DNA of 64,000 nt from Streptomyces sp. SAI-127. Its GTDB lineage: Bacteria; Actinomycetota; Actinomycetes; Streptomycetales; Streptomycetaceae. Location: the NCBI RefSeq assembly GCF_029894425.1, contig NZ_JARXYJ010000001.1:4464001-4528000 (forward strand), given 5' to 3'. The notes under the pieces were generated by a model that worked only from the letters and a program-made list of their open reading frames with translations, was not told where the DNA came from and did not search any database. Each line of letters starts with the position of its first letter. The stretch's first letter is position 1. Of the stretch, positions 60,856-64,000 are shown piece by piece. The position numbers and the translations under genes were made by a program.

Positions 60856-63674
60856 AAGGCACCCTGGTGGACACCCCTCTGCAGATTCCGGCCCTCGACG
60901 AGGCCGAGGAACTCACCTGCGACGTCCTTGTCATCGGCGGCGGCACCGCCGGCACCATGGCCGCCCTGACCGCCGCCGAGCACGGCGCGGACGTCATCCT
61001 GCTGGAGAAGGCCCACGTCCGGCACTCCGGCGCCCTCGCCATGGGCATGGACGGCGTCAACAACGCGGTCATCCCCGGCCGCGCCGAACCGGACGACTAC
61101 GTCGCCGAGATCACCCGCGCCAACGACGGCATCGTCGACCAGTCCACCGTCCGCCAGACCGCCACCCGCGGTTTCGGGATGGTGCAGCGTCTGGAGTCGT
61201 ACGGCGTGAAGTTCGAGAAGGACGAGCACGGCGACTACGCGGTCCGCCAGGTCCATCGCTCCGGTTCGTACGTGCTGCCGATGCCGGAGGGCAAGGACGT
61301 CAAGAAGGTCCTGTACCGGCAGCTGCGGCGGCGCGAGATGCGGGAGCGGATCCGCATCGAGAACCGGGTGATGCCGGTGCGGGTGCTGACCGCTCCCGAG
61401 GACGGGCGTGCGGTGGGCGCGGTCGGCTTCAACACGCGTACGGGCGCGTTCGTCACGGTCCGCGCGGGCGCGGTGATCCTGGCGACCGGTGCCTGCGGCC
61501 GCCTGGGCCTGCCCGCCTCGGGCTACCTGTACGGCACCTACGAGAACCCGACCAACGCGGGCGACGGCTACGCCATGGCCTACCACGCGGGCGCCGAGCT
61601 CACCGGTATCGAGTGCTTCCAGATCAATCCGCTGATCAAGGACTACAACGGGCCGGCCTGCGCGTACGTCGCCAACCCCTTCGGCGGCTACCAGGTCAAC
61701 CGGCACGGCGAGCGCTTCGTCGACTCGGACTACTGGTCCGGCCAGATGATGGCCGAGTTCGCGGCGGAGATCGCGTCCGACCGGGGGCCGGTGTACCTGA
61801 AGCTGAGCCACCTCCCCGAGGAGTCGATCTCGTCCCTGGAGGCGATCCTGCACTCCACGGAACGGCCCACGCGGGGGACGTTCCATGAGGGCCGCGGTCA
61901 CGACTACCGCACTCACGACATCGAGATGCACATCTCCGAGATCGGCCTGTGCGGCGGCCACTCGGCCTCCGGGGTCCGCGTCGACGACCACGCCCGTACG
62001 ACCGTCCCCCGCCTCTACGCCGCCGGCGACCTGGCCTGCGTCCCGCACAACTACATGATCGGCGCCTTCGTCTTCGGTGACCTGGCCGGCGCGGACGCCT
62101 CCCGGTACTCGCCGTACGAAGGGGAGTTGCCGCCCGACCAGCTCCGCGAGGCGCACGAACTGATCTACCGCCCGCTGCGCAACCCGGACGGCCCGCCGCA
62201 GCCACAGGTCGAGTACAAGCTCCGTCGCTTCGTGAACGACTACGTGGCCCCGCCGAAGTCGGGGGCGCGGCTGTCGCTGGCTCTGGAGTCCTTCGAGCGG
62301 ATGCGCACCGACATCGCCTCGATGGGTGCCCGCACCGCGCACGAGTTGATGCGCTGCGCCGAGGTCTCCTTCATCCGCGACTGCGCCGAGATGGCCGCGC
62401 GCGCCTCCCTCGCCCGAACGGAGTCCCGCTGGGGCCTGTACCACGACCGTCTCGACCACCCCCATCGCGACGACACCTCCTGGTTCCACCATCTCGACCT
62501 GCACAAGTCCCCCTCCGGTGCGATGGAGTTCACGGCTCGTCCCGTGGCTCCCTATCTGGTCCCCATCGACGAGTTCACCCCCGTCGGCGGCGCCTCCCGG
62601 TACCTCGGCGAGGTGCACGCCGAGGTGGTGGCGACGGCGGGGGCGCGGGAGGTGGCCCCGGTCGCGGTCGGGCAGTTCGGTGCCACGAACGACACGGCCG
62701 CCGACCGTCCCGGTGCCGACACCGTGACGGACGCCCCGGACTCACCCGCCCCGGTCTCCTCCGCCCCCGTCTCCTCCGCCCCGGTCTCACCCCGTCTGCT
62801 CGGACTCCTCGCTCTCGCCGAGCAGGAACCCGAACTCGCCGTCATCCGGACCTACTTGTCCGATCCCGAGCCCGCTGTCCGCCGTACGGCCGTCACCGTC
62901 CTGACGGAGACCGCGCCACCAGGGACCGGACCGGTCCTCGCCACGGCCCTCACCGACCGCGACCCCGGCGTCCGCGCCGCCGCGGCGGCGTCCCTGCGCG
63001 AACTCGTCGAGACGCTCCCGCCGGAACCCGCCCTCCGCGAGGGTCTCGCCGCCGCCCTGGCCGAGTCCGACCCGGTCGTCCGCGCCGCCGCCCTGGACGT
63101 GCTGCGTGCCCTGCACCTCGGCGACACGGAACTGTTCGCCGGCTCCCTGAGCGACTCGGACATCGCCGTCCGCATCGAGGCCGTCCGCGCCCTCGTCTCC
63201 GTGGACGCCGCCGTGGAACTCGCCCGCGCGGCGACCACCGACCCCTCCCGCGAGGTCCGCGTGACGATCGCCAAGGCACTGGCCACGGTGTCGGCGGAAC
63301 GCCCGCTCGACGTCGTCCTCGACGCCTTGTCCCGTCTCACCGAGGACCCCGACGCCCTGGTACGGGGGGCCGCTTACGCAGCGCTGGGCACCACCGGCTG
63401 CCCCGCCCCCCTCGCCTCCCGCGCCGTCGCCGCCCTGTCGGCCGCCGCCTGGCAGGTCCGGTCGGGTGCCGCGACGGCGCTGTCCGCCGCCGAACCCGAT
63501 GTGGCCGTCCCCGCCCTCGCCATGGCCCTCGCCGACCCGAACGCCGACGTCCGCAAGGCCGCCGTCCTCGCCCTGACCCGGCACACGAGCGCCGACGACG
63601 CCCGCGCGGCCCTGGCCACGGCGACGACGGACTCGGACGCGGACGTGAGGGCGTATGCGGCGCGGGCCCTGTGA
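60852..63674 (+). CDS. AprA/fumarate-reductase-like flavoprotein fused to C-terminal HEAT repeats
   Basis: The 940-residue protein has an FAD-binding domain (VLVIGGGTAGTMAALTAAEHGADVILLEKAHVRHSGA, residues ~31-67), with GDGYAMAYHAGAEL and IGLCGGHSASGVRVDDHARTTVPRLYAAGDLACVPHN, typical of the succinate dehydrogenase/fumarate reductase/AprA superfamily. A helical C-terminal flavoprotein domain follows (about 430-600). Residues ~645-940 hold eight or nine HEAT-like repeats (SDPEPAVRRTAVTVL, DRDPGVRAAAAASL, ESDPVVRAAALDVL, DPNADVRKAAVLAL). The RHSGALAMG start resembles adenylylsulfate reductase AprA and related sulfur-oxidoreductases. It is last in the GntR-ferredoxin-ABC operon (GTGA overlap) and probably acts on the imported compound. 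Confidence 0.88.
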   Translation: MKGTLVDTPLQIPALDEAEELTCDVLVIGGGTAGTMAALTAAEHGADVILLEKAHVRHSGALAMGMDGVNNAVIPGRAEPDDYVAEITRANDGIVDQSTVRQTATRGFGMVQRLESYGVKFEKDEHGDYAVRQVHRSGSYVLPMPEGKDVKKVLYRQLRRREMRERIRIENRVMPVRVLTAPEDGRAVGAVGFNTRTGAFVTVRAGAVILATGACGRLGLPASGYLYGTYENPTNAGDGYAMAYHAGAELTGIECFQINPLIKDYNGPACAYVANPFGGYQVNRHGERFVDSDYWSGQMMAEFAAEIASDRGPVYLKLSHLPEESISSLEAILHSTERPTRGTFHEGRGHDYRTHDIEMHISEIGLCGGHSASGVRVDDHARTTVPRLYAAGDLACVPHNYMIGAFVFGDLAGADASRYSPYEGELPPDQLREAHELIYRPLRNPDGPPQPQVEYKLRRFVNDYVAPPKSGARLSLALESFERMRTDIASMGARTAHELMRCAEVSFIRDCAEMAARASLARTESRWGLYHDRLDHPHRDDTSWFHHLDLHKSPSGAMEFTARPVAPYLVPIDEFTPVGGASRYLGEVHAEVVATAGAREVAPVAVGQFGATNDTAADRPGADTVTDAPDSPAPVSSAPVSSAPVSPRLLGLLALAEQEPELAVIRTYLSDPEPAVRRTAVTVLTETAPPGTGPVLATALTDRDPGVRAAAAASLRELVETLPPEPALREGLAAALAESDPVVRAAALDVLRALHLGDTELFAGSLSDSDIAVRIEAVRALVSVDAAVELARAATTDPSREVRVTIAKALATVSAERPLDVVLDALSRLTEDPDALVRGAAYAALGTTGCPAPLASRAVAALSAAAWQVRSGAATALSAAEPDVAVPALAMALADPNADVRKAAVLALTRHTSADDARAALATATTDSDADVRAYAARAL

Positions 63675-63729
63675 CGTGATGTAAGGCCCGCGCCACAGCC
63701 GTCGCCCCCGCGCCGGCGCCCGGTGGCGG

Positions 63730-64000
63730 CTATATCCAGTCGTCCTCGGGCGCCGACTCCGCGTCCATCTCGGGCCAGTGGTCCGCGCCGGGATCCGCGT
63801 CACCGGCCTGGTCCGGTGTCTTCGCGGCCGCACCGCCGTCGGCCAGCCCGGCGAGTACCTCGATCACACCCTCCCCGTAGGTAACGAGCTTCTTCTCACC
63901 GACCCCGCCGACGCTTCCGAGCTGCGCCACGGACGTGGGCCACACCGTGACGATCTCCCTGAGTGTGGCGTCGTGGAAGATGACGTACGCCGGAACTCCC
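63730..64000 (-). CDS. C-terminus of a RecQ/HRDC-type protein, truncated by the window edge
   Basis: Read leftward, the end of the window gives GVPAYVIFHDATLREIV, then QLGSVGGVGEKKLVTYGEGVIEVLAG, then a Gly/Ala/Asp-rich tail. The Y-V-I-F-H-D-A-T-L-R pattern and the VGGVGEKKL loop are the HRDC domain found at the end of RecQ helicases. The 5' part is outside the window, so helicase or lone HRDC protein cannot be told apart. It converges on the flavoprotein gene. Confidence 0.8.
   Translation of the reverse strand, partial: GVPAYVIFHDATLREIVTVWPTSVAQLGSVGGVGEKKLVTYGEGVIEVLAGLADGGAAAKTPDQAGDADPGADHWPEMDAESAPEDDWI

Noticed and set aside
59133..62618. An 1161-residue leftward open frame
   Set aside because: It is the antisense of the permease, ATPase and flavoprotein genes. 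It has no family resemblance, and the + frames have strong motifs.

Overview
The window is a chromosomal segment of a high-GC actinomycete, almost certainly Streptomyces. GTG starts are frequent, coding sequence is strongly biased to G/C in third positions, and GTGA/ATGA stop-start overlaps are common. Family markers agree: a secreted M28 aminopeptidase aligning residue for residue with the Streptomyces griseus enzyme, sugar ABC operons without their own ATPase, a c-di-AMP-type leader before a cell-wall hydrolase, and a second, partial nuo cluster beside korAB. From memory the first ~24 kb resembles the S. coelicolor region holding yajQ, htpX, partial nuo, sensor kinases and korAB; I could not check this by alignment.

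Layout. 1-5.3 kb: end of yajQ, a small stress membrane protein, an APC permease, then a leftward run htpX-yccF-barstar-like-SMI1-like. 5.5-16.6 kb: leftward ten-gene complex I cluster nuoA-B-C-H-I-J-K-L-M-N lacking D, E, F and G. Its NuoC carries a ~570-residue repetitive tail. 16.8-24.2 kb: two paralogous NarL-type sensor kinases, a response regulator, and a 2-oxoacid:ferredoxin oxidoreductase (korAB). 24.2-26.7 kb: an alternating array of DUF6082-like and small acidic genes in several stages of decay. 26.9-36.4 kb: HxlR/NmrA-type pair, rarD and an MFS exporter with overlapping 3' ends, a VOC protein, the M28 aminopeptidase, a TPR protein, a DUF6668-like protein coupled to an amidase, and an FMN reductase. 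36.4-40.7 kb: ABC-2 exporter, a frameshifted LolA/RseB-like protein and a polyprenyl synthase. 41-44.8 kb: CocE/NonD hydrolase, a transglycosylase behind a c-di-AMP-type riboswitch, and a HAD phosphatase. 45-50.8 kb: galactan uptake operon with its LacI regulator and a divergent GH53 galactanase, joined by matched operator sites. 51-56.6 kb: lipoprotein, flavin monooxygenase plus ATP-grasp ligase, fumarylacetoacetase, M56 protease. 56.8-63.7 kb: a GntR-ferredoxin-ABC transporter-flavoprotein operon. The window closes in the C-terminus of a RecQ/HRDC-type protein.

How the genes work together. The partial nuo cluster and korAB could form a ferredoxin-linked respiratory module, since NADH-input subunits are absent and korAB makes reduced ferredoxin; this is inference. 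The 46-51 kb block is a self-contained galactan degradation and uptake regulon. The 56.8-63.7 kb operon is the best candidate for an under-described system: a GntR regulator, a two-cluster ferredoxin, a sulfonate/nitrate-type ABC importer whose binding protein carries a C-terminal NosL-like domain, and an AprA/fumarate-reductase-like flavoprotein fused to HEAT repeats. Two genes are visibly frameshifted, and one rarD/MFS gene pair appears to have been joined at the 3' ends by a deletion.
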